A program made the position numbers and the translations under genes. The notes below the pieces were generated by a model. It searched no databases. It saw only the letters and a list, made by a program, of their open reading frames with translations, and had not been told where the DNA came from. From Nitrososphaerota archaeon (GTDB lineage Archaea; Thermoproteota; Nitrososphaeria; Nitrososphaerales; Gagatemarchaeaceae): 37,774 nucleotides of DNA. Positions 6,737 through 15,100 of the stretch are shown piece by piece. How positions within the stretch are numbered: position 1 is the stretch's first letter; each line of letters opens with the position of its first letter. The DNA is taken from positions 35,400 through 73,173 of the forward strand of contig JAPCJP010000004.1 in NCBI GenBank assembly GCA_027886885.1, written 5' to 3'.

Positions 6737-7756
6737 GTGACGAAGCCCAGAACCCTCCTCGGAGTCTTAGGTTCGATGCCGGTGCTTGGTGTTGCGCTTT
6801 TCGCTTTCTCCGTGGGCTTCCCGCCGCTGGAGGATACCACCACGGTGAACCTGAGCGTCCACATGCTCGAGCATATTCTGATCATCGTCTCGGGCGTGCT
6901 GATAGGGTATCCCCTTTACGCTCGAGGCTACTTCTCGCGGATCAAGGGAAGGAGGGCCGGCCTGGCCGGATTGCTGGGCGTCTGTGTCCTGGTCTCCGCC
7001 TGGCACCTGCCCTACCTGTGGGACGAGGCCGTCCTCAATCCCCTCGTCCACGCGTTCGAGCACCTCTCCTTCCTCGCCGCGGGCCTGATGATAGGCTCGC
7101 TCGTCGTCATGCTCTCGGACGAGCTCAAAGTCCTCGTTCTGATTCTGGGGCTCGTCGGACACTTTCTCTACGCGCTGGTGCTAGTCTCGGGCCTCGATGT
7201 CTACCCGATCTACTCGCTGGCGCAACAGGAATCGCTCGGGCTCTTCGTGTTCGCCATGGACCCCATCTTCATCGTCCTGATCTTCTACATACTGTGGAAT
7301 CCGAGCGCATCCCAGAGGGTGAGCCCGAGCTACCTCCCGCCGAGCCTCGGCATCAGGTCGTCCGGGAGGCTGCGCCGGGTCGCTGTGATGACACCCGTCC
7401 TGACCATAGTCCTGCTGGCGTCGCTCGTGGGTTTCTACTCCTGGAGCATCGCCGAGGTCGGCATCTCCTCCCAGAATCCCCACCAGGGCACGGTGGTGGA
7501 CATAGTCGAGACACCCCTGACCTGGGGTTACTCGCCCCAGAGCATCAGGGTGGTCCTGGGGGTGAACAACACCGTCACCTGGGTCAGCCACTCACTGGGG
7601 TACGACACCATCACTGGGGTGAACGGGAGCTTCGCCTCGGGGGAACTGGGACCTGGGCAGACGTTCGCCTACACGTTCACTCAGCCGGGGACCTACGAGT
7701 ACCATTGCATATACCACCTCTGGATGGTGGGATACGTGACAGTCCTGGCGGACTGA
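6737..7756 (+). CDS. His-rich polytopic membrane protein (DUF1404/CtaG-like) fused to a C-terminal cupredoxin
   Basis: 339 aa, GTG start. Residues 8-190 form about six membrane segments with paired histidines (H42 and H46 in VHMLEH, H90, H105 and H109 in HAFEHL, H142), like heme/copper-handling DUF1404 or CtaG-type proteins. After a further TM (215-235), residues 245-339 form an extracytoplasmic cupredoxin with ligands H285, C324, H327 and M330. The C-x2-H-x2-M loop is the short amicyanin-type spacing. Such a blue copper domain would carry single electrons on the outer membrane face. The combination suggests a role in respiratory electron transfer or copper insertion; this is inference from the fusion. 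A TATA-like TTTGAATATC (6691-6700) is about 45 nt upstream. Confidence 0.82.
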   Translation: MTKPRTLLGVLGSMPVLGVALFAFSVGFPPLEDTTTVNLSVHMLEHILIIVSGVLIGYPLYARGYFSRIKGRRAGLAGLLGVCVLVSAWHLPYLWDEAVLNPLVHAFEHLSFLAAGLMIGSLVVMLSDELKVLVLILGLVGHFLYALVLVSGLDVYPIYSLAQQESLGLFVFAMDPIFIVLIFYILWNPSASQRVSPSYLPPSLGIRSSGRLRRVAVMTPVLTIVLLASLVGFYSWSIAEVGISSQNPHQGTVVDIVETPLTWGYSPQSIRVVLGVNNTVTWVSHSLGYDTITGVNGSFASGELGPGQTFAYTFTQPGTYEYHCIYHLWMVGYVTVLAD

Positions 7757-7757
7757 T

Positions 7758-8069
7758 TCAGCGCCTGTCCCCGAATCTTCGTCTCACTTCGGCCACGCCT
7801 TCGCCGAAGTCCTTTGTGTCGCTGATGGGATTGCCAGTCCTCAGGCGGAGGTCTGCAAGGATGGCGGCGAACAGCTTCGGGGCGTCGGCGTCGGTCCCCA
7901 GCAGCGTCGTGACGGAAAGAGCGTAGATCTCGGGGTCGGCCACGGCTATGTGCGGGTCGACGTAGAAGGTGACGGCCTTTGCGTTTTCGACGCCCAGGAC
8001 GGTGGTGAGGCACGCTCCTATGGACTCCACGAGCAGGTCGTTGAAGTCGTCTTTCGTCTTCTGGCTCAC
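7758..8069 (-). CDS. Small soluble protein of unknown function, NitrOD5-like pattern
   Basis: 103 aa. The pattern is an amphipathic helix FNDLLVESIGACLTTVLGVENAKAVTFYVDPHI, then PEIYALSVTTLLGTDADAPKLFAAILADLRLRTG. It resembles the NitrOD5 output domain known from thaumarchaeal signalling proteins (an Ile/Leu-rich helix, an FY(V/L) segment and an LG-x-DA turn before the last helix), but I cannot verify this. It is the last gene of a tight three-gene minus-strand unit with two small membrane proteins (gap of 4 nt to the next gene). It would be their cytosolic partner. Confidence 0.65.
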   Translation of the reverse strand: MSQKTKDDFNDLLVESIGACLTTVLGVENAKAVTFYVDPHIAVADPEIYALSVTTLLGTDADAPKLFAAILADLRLRTGNPISDTKDFGEGVAEVRRRFGDRR

Positions 8070-8073
8070 GGTC

Positions 8074-8379
8074 TCACTCCTTTTTGAGATACTTCGTCGC
8101 TCGAAGAGAGACGAATACCGCGAGGAAGACCATCGCCACGGTGTGGATTTCCAGACCAGTAGTCTCGATGTCGGATATGTTGATGATCCCTATGTCGTTG
8201 AGCAGCTTCGGGACCTCGGAAAGCGTTATGACCAAGAGGACGACGAACATCTCGAACTGGAAGCTCCTGATGGTCTTCACACGGTATGTGAGGAAGGCCA
8301 TCACCAGGAACGATGCGAACACGAGCACAAGGGAGAGCCAATCGGCCGCGGACCCGATGAGGTCGGTCACGCCGGCCAA
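8074..8379 (-). CDS. Small membrane protein, three predicted helices
   Basis: 101 aa. Hydrophobic segments lie at about 13-33, 42-60 and 75-95, with a short basic tail KYLKKE. A loop EVPKLLNDIGIINISDIETTG is the main polar part. No enzyme motif is recognised. It sits between a second small membrane protein (starting one base after that gene's stop) and a soluble protein 4 nt downstream, so all three are surely co-transcribed. It may be a sensor or subunit of a small membrane complex. Confidence 0.7.
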   Translation of the reverse strand: MAGVTDLIGSAADWLSLVLVFASFLVMAFLTYRVKTIRSFQFEMFVVLLVITLSEVPKLLNDIGIINISDIETTGLEIHTVAMVFLAVFVSLRATKYLKKE

Positions 8380-8667
8380 CTATCCGCCCCTCCTGGCGTA
8401 GTACATCACGAAACCGAACAGGAGCACGTAGCTCAGGGGCTGTATGAGCTCATCGCCGAAGGCTATGGCGTCAGAGTTCGTGTAGTCCCCTATGAAGTAG
8501 GTGAGGTGGTAGAGGCCGTGGAGGACAAGGAACCCGGAGAGCAGTGCGAAGAGGATCTTGGGCGTCCTCATCTTGATCTTCGTGCTGATGAACAGGGTGG
8601 GCAGTGCGACCCCGATTATGGCGATCCCGTCGAAAAGGTTCAGGTAGGAATTGATGTCTAAGCTCAA
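8380..8667 (-). CDS. Small membrane protein, first gene of a three-gene cassette
   Basis: 95 aa from the TTG at 8667; an in-frame ATG at 8703 would add 12 residues. The TTG is preferred because the likely TATA box (TTATAT, 8702-8707) overlaps that ATG and sits about 40 nt before the TTG, and the shorter product starts cleanly as (M)SLDINSYLNLFDGIAIIGV. Three hydrophobic segments follow, with LHGLYHLTYFIGDY containing two histidines in the second. The end, VMYYARRGG, is basic. No family recognised. It overlaps or abuts the next gene. Confidence 0.65.
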   Translation of the reverse strand: MSLDINSYLNLFDGIAIIGVALPTLFISTKIKMRTPKILFALLSGFLVLHGLYHLTYFIGDYTNSDAIAFGDELIQPLSYVLLFGFVMYYARRGG

Positions 8668-8701
8668 GACGGCCTGGATTCTGGTGGGGGTTAGAATCCG
8701 C

Positions 8702-8707
8702 ATATAA
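8702..8707 (-). promoter_or_regulatory. TATA box of the three-gene membrane cassette
   Basis: The minus strand reads TTATAT immediately at the upstream ATG (8703), which would make that ATG untranscribed and favours the TTG at 8667. Confidence 0.5.
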
Positions 8708-8812
8708 GCCTATTTTGCGGCGCTGAAGGAAATCGGACGGGTTCCTTGCCCCCGATGCCGTTTTTTGAGGGAAAATTTATCTCCAAGCCGGCCGGCCGGG
8801 AGGTCACAGGAA

Positions 8813-9247
8813 TTGAAGACCCGTCAGGAGGCCATCCCGCGAACGCCCATTGATGTTCTATCCCTCGCCAAGCAGATAGCTTCGAGCCGAGGCTGGAAGG
8901 TGGGGAGGCAGACGGAGATGGAGGTGGAGGTCACGACGGGCATCTCGATGCGGTCCATGGGGGAGACGGTCAGGGTCGCGGCGGTGGCTCACCCGACGAT
9001 TCCCGGCAGCTCACTGGTCACGGTCACCTCCTCGGCACGCCTTCAGGTCTACGACTTCGGCAAGAGCGAGAGCGACGTCGACGTGATGATGGCCGGGTTG
9101 CTGCAGGGGCCCCGGTACCTCTCCACGGCGCCGACCGTCCGCCCGGCTGGCTCGACCGTGGGGGCGAGGAAGTTCTGCGCTAACTGCGGCGCCTCCATGA
9201 CCATGAAAGTGCGGTTCTGCCCTAGCTGCGGGCAGCCGGCGGACTAG
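8813..9247 (+). CDS. Hypothetical protein with C-terminal zinc ribbon
   Basis: 144 aa. The TTG at 8813 is chosen because GGGAGGT (8799-8805) lies 8 nt upstream as a Shine-Dalgarno sequence and a TATA-like AATTTATC is at 8774-8781. The N-terminal domain (1-95) is a helix SLAKQIASSRGW followed by a beta sandwich-like stretch rich in Val and Thr, family unknown. The C-terminus carries C122, C125, C136 and C139 in a CxxC-x10-CxxC zinc ribbon. It resembles other archaeal proteins where a zinc ribbon is added to a lipid- or protein-binding domain; function unknown. It is transcribed divergently from the membrane cassette. Confidence 0.75.
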   Translation: MKTRQEAIPRTPIDVLSLAKQIASSRGWKVGRQTEMEVEVTTGISMRSMGETVRVAAVAHPTIPGSSLVTVTSSARLQVYDFGKSESDVDVMMAGLLQGPRYLSTAPTVRPAGSTVGARKFCANCGASMTMKVRFCPSCGQPAD

Positions 9248-9311
9248 GTCGAGCTACCCGCTACACCCAAATATCCAGAATGCTCGCGCCGAAAGGAAGG
9301 TCCTACATGGT

Positions 9312-9602
9312 TTGGTGAAGAAGGAGCTCGCGACGTTCGATGACTTCCGCCTGGCAAGGCTGGGCGACACCGGCGTCATCGTGATAACCGGCTCGGCAGG
9401 CCACGGGGTCGCCCACAGGCTGAACGGGCGCTGCATCTCGGCGGAGAAATTCAAGGGCAAGGTCTTGCTCGATGCGAACACCACCGGCAGATACTACTGG
9501 GTCGACAGCGTGGCGAGCGCCATCACCGAGATGGGCGCCTCCGGTTGCAAGCTCTGCAAGCCGCATATTCCCGACAAGGACGACAAGTTCCTGCGCCGCT
9601 GA
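9312..9602 (+). CDS. Small protein with Ada-like terminal cysteine motif, function unknown
   Basis: 96 aa. Translation starts at TTG 9312 or GTG 9315. A purine-rich GGAAGG (9295-9300) lies about 11 nt before the start and a TATA-like AAATATC is near 9269-9275. A possible metal site is formed by H35, C41 and the late pair C79/C82 in GCKLCKPH. Short proteins ending ASGCKLCKP or GYRPCKxCKP are widespread and look like half of the Ada metal-binding fold. The C-terminal tail is charged (DKDDKFLRR). The stop lies 6 nt from the convergent membrane protein gene. Confidence 0.65.
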   Translation: MVKKELATFDDFRLARLGDTGVIVITGSAGHGVAHRLNGRCISAEKFKGKVLLDANTTGRYYWVDSVASAITEMGASGCKLCKPHIPDKDDKFLRR

Positions 9603-9607
9603 ACGTA

Positions 9608-10339
9608 TCATGCTCCCGTCTCAACGGGTGCCTCCTCATCTGGCGATGTCGCGGCCGACAGCCGCGTCGGATGGACCCGACCTCTCGCGAAATACCACAG
9701 ACATACAAGGAGAACGGACGCAAAGTAGGCCCAGCCCAGGGACTCTATCTGGTTGACCCACAGGGTCGTGTTGTTGACGGATGGGACGACCAGGTTGCCC
9801 GGCAACTTGGAGAGGACCGAGACGGGGAACCCGAGAGCGAGCCACGCCAGGAGGAAGACGCCCCACGCTGCTGTGACGAGCGCGAAGAACCGTCCCGGAA
9901 GGTGATAGACCAGGATGAGCACCGCGACGGCGACGACCGTGGTCGCGGCATCGGGCGTGTCTTGCAGGACCAGTACGCGCCAGTCCACCACCGAATGCCA
10001 CGCGATATAGTATGGGAGCTGCCAGAGGCCCTCGTGTATCTCGAAGGCCAGGACCTCTATGAGGAAGGCCGGGATTATCGACCTGAGCAGAGCGTAGGCG
10101 ATGGGGAAGATGGAGAGAAAGATCAGGTAGGTCGTCGCGTGACTGGCCGTCGGGCCGCCCACCCTGGCGAGAAAGAGGTCGAACGTGAGGTTTCCGTTGT
10201 AGTTCTGAGCCCTCACCACCTCCACCAAGGTGATGAGCCAGAGGAAGACCGCACCAGCCTCGACGAGCGGCTTGAGGACCTTGGTGATGAGGATGGACCC
10301 TTCAAGTCGCGTTATCGTCTGGTCGAACTTAGTGCTCAT
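9608..10339 (-). CDS. Polytopic membrane protein of unknown function
   Basis: 243 aa from the ATG at 10339; the frame is open further upstream to 10417, but a TATA-like AAGTATACTA (about 10372-10381) between the two favours 10339. After a cytosolic MSTKFDQTITRLEG and a first hydrophobic stretch (26-43), a polar extracytoplasmic section (AQNYNGNLTF) follows. Then come about five helices, with HEGLWQLPYYIAWHSVVDWR containing two histidines. The C-terminus is cytosolic and acidic. No family recognised. It is divergent from the cdvA-like gene across a 134-bp intergenic region. Confidence 0.7.
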   Translation of the reverse strand: MSTKFDQTITRLEGSILITKVLKPLVEAGAVFLWLITLVEVVRAQNYNGNLTFDLFLARVGGPTASHATTYLIFLSIFPIAYALLRSIIPAFLIEVLAFEIHEGLWQLPYYIAWHSVVDWRVLVLQDTPDAATTVVAVAVLILVYHLPGRFFALVTAAWGVFLLAWLALGFPVSVLSKLPGNLVVPSVNNTTLWVNQIESLGWAYFASVLLVCLWYFARGRVHPTRLSAATSPDEEAPVETGA

Positions 10340-10473
10340 CCTGTGACCGAGCGCCCGGGCTTGCCGCCCCCTAGTATACTTGAGCCGGATGAAGTGCGGT
10401 GCATCCTTCTTGACCAACGAGGAAAATGGTATTCACACATCCCAAGATATGGCTGGCAAGGGAACGTGGCACC

Positions 10474-11175
10474 ATGGACACTCAACTCGCCGGTCACCTA
10501 CTGTCGATGCCGGTCAAGGACATCTACGGGAGGAACATGGGAGAGATCGTGGGTGTCATCTTCAGCCTCGAGGGCAAGATAGAGTCCATAGGAGTCGGCG
10601 AGAGCGCAGGAAAGTTCGCGATCTACCCGGGGAACAGGCTCGCGAGGCACGCCTCCGACATACTGGTAATACCGGAATGGAGAATGGAGGCCCAGAGCCT
10701 CGCGAGACAGAAGGAATCGCTCGCCAGGCGGGAGAAGGCGATCGAGGAGTTATCCCGATGCCAAGACCTGGACCCCAGGGTCTTCGAAGAGGTGGCCACG
10801 CAGATAGAGGCTGCCCGCGCCACAAATGAGAGGTTAAAGCAGAAGGTGGAGTCGAGGTTGAGAGAACTCGAGGGACGGCATCAGAGTGTCACGGACTTCG
10901 TCGGCATAGCCAAGGTGCAGCACGCCACCACAGAGATCGATGAGTGGGCCTATGCAGTGACGGCAGAGTTCGGCAAGGTCCAACTGGAGACGGACGCAAG
11001 GGAACTCGACGAGCTCAGGAGCGCGATGGGCTACCTCGAGGACATCGAGGCGAGGCAGCCGCAGTCGGGCGCGGAGCCGCTTCCCCGGCCCCAGACGACT
11101 TTCCCCCCGGTCATGTTCGACCTGCTCCCCGAGCTCGACGCCTCTAAGGATAGCCTCGACGAGATACCGGCCTAG
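10474..11175 (+). CDS. cdvA: CdvA-like cell division protein (PRC barrel plus coiled coil)
   Basis: 233 aa. Residues 1-72 form a PRC-barrel with the diagnostic MPVKDIYGRNMGEIVGVIF and ILVIPEWRMEA, closely matching crenarchaeal CdvA. Residues 73-195 are a charged coiled coil (RREKAIEELSRCQDLDPRVFEEV...). The tail has a proline-rich FPPVMFDLLPE stretch (210-220) where CdvA carries its ESCRT-III (CdvB) binding peptide. CdvA forms membrane-associated filaments at mid-cell and recruits CdvB. In Thaumarchaeota it is encoded apart from cdvB and cdvC, as here. The ATG at 10474 is preferred over 10426 because a TATA-like AAGATATG lies near 10444-10451. Some archaea encode extra CdvA-like paralogs, so this may not be the primary one. 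Confidence 0.82.
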   Translation: MDTQLAGHLLSMPVKDIYGRNMGEIVGVIFSLEGKIESIGVGESAGKFAIYPGNRLARHASDILVIPEWRMEAQSLARQKESLARREKAIEELSRCQDLDPRVFEEVATQIEAARATNERLKQKVESRLRELEGRHQSVTDFVGIAKVQHATTEIDEWAYAVTAEFGKVQLETDARELDELRSAMGYLEDIEARQPQSGAEPLPRPQTTFPPVMFDLLPELDASKDSLDEIPA

Positions 11176-11180
11176 ATACC

Positions 11181-12149
11181 CTAGAACCATCCGGCCCTGC
11201 GGAAGTACCAGATCATTACCAGCGCCGGGATCAGCATCAATATGACCAGGAGAATCGCGGAGGTGTAGACCCCAGCGAACCCAGTGACCCCCGTGACCGC
11301 CCCGCCGGGAAGTGGGATGTTCATTCCGTAGATGGAGCTCAAGAGGGTGGCGGGGATTGTCAGGGTGAAGAGGATGGTCAGGATCGAGAGGACGTTGTTA
11401 GTCCTGTTGCTGGTGGTGACATAGTCGGTGTCTTTGTATATCTCGAGGAGCTCTTTCATCTCGTCGACGGTCCCGGCGGCCAGTCTGACCCTGTGGTTCA
11501 GGTCGCTGAAGTAGATTGAGAGGTCCTCCTTGGTGAACTTCTGGGCTTTGGAGAAGTCTGGTATGTACAGCTTTAGTGGGGTCAAGATCTGGCTGAGCGC
11601 CGCGATCTTGCGACGGGCGTGATTTATCGGCCCTGCCTGGGATTTCGTCTCATCGAACACGACGGCTTCGATCGCATCCAGGTCTCCCTGGACGTCGTCG
11701 AGGATGGAGAATACGGCATCCATCTGGGCATCCAGTATCGAGTACGCCAGGAACGGGGAGGACTTCATCAGCGACTCGCGCTTCTGTTCGTCAGCGCTGC
11801 ACGACTCGAACAGCAACGAGATAGCCCCAAGGCCGCTTGGATGGCACGTCACAAGGTAGTCCTTCCCCATGAAGAGCGTTACCCTGTTCGGGGCTATGAG
11901 GTCCTGGTCGTCTTTCTCTGGAAAGTGCAGCAAGAGGAAGATGTGGTCGCCGTGGTCCTCCACCTTGGTCACCTTCCCTGAGAGGCAATCTTCGAGGTCC
12001 AGGGGGTGAAATCCGTATTCCTTCCCCAGGAGCGCGGTCTCGGCCGCTGTGGGGTCTTTGATATCGGTCCATTTCAGGTCCCCGCTGGTAACGGATTGGA
12101 CCCTCTCGGGGGTATCGGGCATCGGAGTCGGCGAAGCTGGAGTCGCCAC
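11181..12149 (-). CDS. corA: CorA family divalent cation channel
   Basis: 322 aa. A large cytosolic N-terminal domain (1-255) with the typical DLEDCLSGKVTKVEDHGDHIFLLLHFP segment is followed by the stalk helix and two C-terminal membrane helices. The first helix ends in the family signature YGMN and the last residues are basic and aromatic (RRAGWF). CorA pentamers admit Mg2+ (some members Co2+, Ni2+ or Zn2+) down the membrane potential. The length is normal. The start is GTG at 12149, 28 nt downstream of the TATA box at 12172. It is convergent with the cdvA-like gene, with only 5 nt between the stops. Confidence 0.93.
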   Translation of the reverse strand: MATPASPTPMPDTPERVQSVTSGDLKWTDIKDPTAAETALLGKEYGFHPLDLEDCLSGKVTKVEDHGDHIFLLLHFPEKDDQDLIAPNRVTLFMGKDYLVTCHPSGLGAISLLFESCSADEQKRESLMKSSPFLAYSILDAQMDAVFSILDDVQGDLDAIEAVVFDETKSQAGPINHARRKIAALSQILTPLKLYIPDFSKAQKFTKEDLSIYFSDLNHRVRLAAGTVDEMKELLEIYKDTDYVTTSNRTNNVLSILTILFTLTIPATLLSSIYGMNIPLPGGAVTGVTGFAGVYTSAILLVILMLIPALVMIWYFRRAGWF

Positions 12150-12171
12150 AGCATGGCGGACGCTCCCCTGC

Positions 12172-12178
12172 AGTTAAC
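12172..12178 (-). promoter_or_regulatory. TATA box of corA
   Basis: The minus strand reads GTTAACT, beginning about 28 nt before the GTG at 12149, giving a leaderless GTG start. An ATG at 12154 is out of frame. Confidence 0.6.
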
Positions 12179-12198
12179 GTTTGCTCATGAGGGTGCCG

Positions 12199-15100
12199 CT
12201 ATTTGTCTTGGGAGAGCGAGGTGGAGCCAGCTTCACCCGCGGCGCTCGGTGCTGGCTCGAGCAAAGCTCCGCACTGTTGGCAGAACGGTTGCCCGGGCTC
12301 CGGGGTGGCCCCGCAGTACCCGCAGGCGACGGCCAGCAGTGTCTCAGGCGCCTCGGCTTCGGGTTTCGGCGTTTGCGCCGTTGCGAGCGTCGGTGCATGT
12401 CGCCTGCGGAGCGACAGGAGCAAGCCCGCAAGAACGACCACCACTATCACGGCCAAGATTCCCAGGATGGGATAGCTCAGGATAACCTTCACGGGCGTCT
12501 GGGCCCGGGTCGCCGCGTCGCCGCTGATCGGGGTCGTCGTGCCGAGGTAAGAGAGCGACCCGTGGAACGTGCCCAGCGGTATAAGCCCCAGGTTCACGGT
12601 GCCGTCGCTGGACGTGGTCCTGTGAATGGCTGTGCCGTTGGCCAGCGTTATGGACGCCTGGGCCCCTGATACCGGGAGTCCGAGGTAATCGGTTGTCCGG
12701 ATCGTCACGGCGTACACCACGTCGGTCACGGTCTGGTTGACCGGGGCGTTTGTCGTGTAGACCGTCTGGGAGCTCGGCATCACGTTGACTCCCTCCCACA
12801 CCACGCTGTAGACCTGGTACTTTTCGCCGCTGTCGAGCCATATCGTCGACCCGGTCACGTTGACGACCTGGGGGTCGTCCACCTGTATCTGGAACGACGT
12901 AGGCGTTATCGTGCTCGCCCCCGTGCTGTCCTTGAACTGGAAGGAGATGAGATATTGGGTCGCCGAGGTGAAGGCGAGCTCCTGGGGAGCGGTCAATAGG
13001 ACCGACGGCGTGATGAAGGTGCCGGAGTCCGCACGGGTCACGTTGTTCGACTGGCCGTCGAGAGTATAGGAGAGAAGGTTCTGCCTGGTGTTGCCGTTCA
13101 GGACGCTCCAGGTGTAGTCCGTTGTCACGGTCACGCTCGAGCCAGAATCGTAGAAGGAATCGCCCGTCGGGGATGGCTGGGAAATGACGACGCCGTTGCC
13201 TCCTGACACCGCGAGGCGGTACTGCGTCGCCGACTGTATCTCGACGTCCTGGGGAGCGCTCATCGTGACCTGGACCGAGAACGTCCCGTTCGCAGCGCGA
13301 CCCAGGGGTGAGGGGGCGCCGTTGTCCGTGGTGTAGCTGACCGCGTTGGCCCTTGACTGGCCGGAGGTCGAGTTCCAGGAGTGATCATAGACCACGGTGA
13401 CCGGGGTGCCCGAATCGTACCATCCGGCGTCACCGGATATCGGAGGGGCCGTGACCGATCCGATCGAGCCAGTGTTCGTGCTCAACTGGTACTGGGCCGT
13501 GATCACGGCCGAGACTGCCTCTGGGGACGATATGGAACTGAGCCCAAGCGCATCGAGCTCCCCGGAGGTGGCGACCGCAGACAGCTGACCGTTTAGGGAG
13601 TACGACACGAGCCTTTCCCCGCTACCCGCTGAACGGTTCCAGACCCCATTGAGGACGAGGCTGACCGGCGTGCCCTGGTCATACCAATGACCGTCACCGG
13701 CGATGGTGGGCGGGGTTATCGACGCGAGCGCCTCGATGGTGGAGCTGTCGAGGTTCACCAGGTATTGCTGTACCGAGCTTATGGAGAGCTGGTGGGGGGC
13801 GTTCATCTGGACCACGATAGTCACGTCGCCCAGGCTGGGAGGGACCACGGTCCGGGTGCCTCCATCCAGGGAGTACCCGGTCACCCTCTCTCCCACACCT
13901 GCGGTCCTGTTGTAAGTGTCCTGGAGCGAAAGGGTTGCCGTCGAGCTAGCGTTGTACCATCCTGAGCTCACCTCCGCTCCCGATACCTTGAGGAGGTACT
14001 GCCGGTAGTAGGTGAAGCTCAGGGTGCCCGAGCGCAGGACGGTTCCAGAGTCGGATGAAGAGGACCAGCGCTCCGTCAGAGCCGTCCCATTGAGTCGCGA
14101 GGGCACAGAGTAATGGGAACCTGCATCAGCCCAGAACGACTGGGACGCGGTCGTCAGCGTAGTGGAAAGGGCGCTCCCGAGGGCCGCATATGCGATCGCC
14201 GGTGCCGTGGGTGCTCCGCCGCCGACGAGGTCGAACAGGGCAGCGATGAAAAATTCATGGTAGTAGGTCGTCGAAAATGTTACTGGCCCGCTAAGCTCGC
14301 CGCTGGTCGTCGCGGCGGTGGACCATCTTTCACTGGAGGAGGAACCGGAGAGAGGGTTCGAGAGCGAATACTGGGTACCGGCGTCCAGCCAGACCGCGGT
14401 TCCAGAGCCGTACACCGTGGTCGAGGCGGTTCCCAGGGAAGTGCCGGTGACCGAGACCTGCGGGGACCCTCCGCCGCTTATGGTGTAGCTGAGCCCGAGA
14501 GAATACTGGTTCTGGTAGATATCGGAGACCGGACCGGGGCCGGTGACCGCTACGCCCCGTGTGGGGGTAGCCCAGCGTTCGCTCTGGGTCGAGCCAGGGA
14601 GCGTCGCCGCGTAGGCGCATGACGACCCGGCGTCAGCCCAGGCCAGGGTTCCGGCCAGGACGGTCGTCTGGGTGCCAAACTGTGCGCACGTGACCGCGGG
14701 GTCGCCGTAGCCCGTCCCACCCCCTGATACGGCATAGCCTATGGTGTCGAAGAACTGGTTGTAATAGGTCGGTGAGAGCGGCCCGGGCGCGCTGACCGCG
14801 ACGCTCGACGAACTGGTGGCCCACCTCTCGCTCTGACCGGAGCCTCCAAGCGTGCTCGGGTAGCTGCATGCGGGCCCCGCATCGAGCCAGATCATAGAGC
14901 CCAGGGGGATGCTCTGCTCCTGTCCCAGGACTGTGCACAGCGGCGCGGGTGCCGAGTACCCGGTTCCGCCGCCAGTCACCTGGAAGGACGGTAGCACGTC
15001 GTACTGGTGGTAGAAGACTAGGCCGAACTGCGGCTGGTCCGCGGAGGAAACGGTCCACTGCGGCGTGCCGGTGACCCACTGCTCCGAGGCGGCGGCGCTG

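Noticed and set aside
8757-8767. T-rich tract as a terminator
   Set aside because: It lies upstream of both divergent genes, not after any stop codon, so it is more likely part of the AT-rich promoter region.
9545-10582. 345-codon plus-strand frame over the membrane protein gene
   Set aside because: Its translation is highly charged and low in hydrophobic residues, typical of the antisense of a membrane protein; the minus-strand gene has clear TM helices and a promoter.
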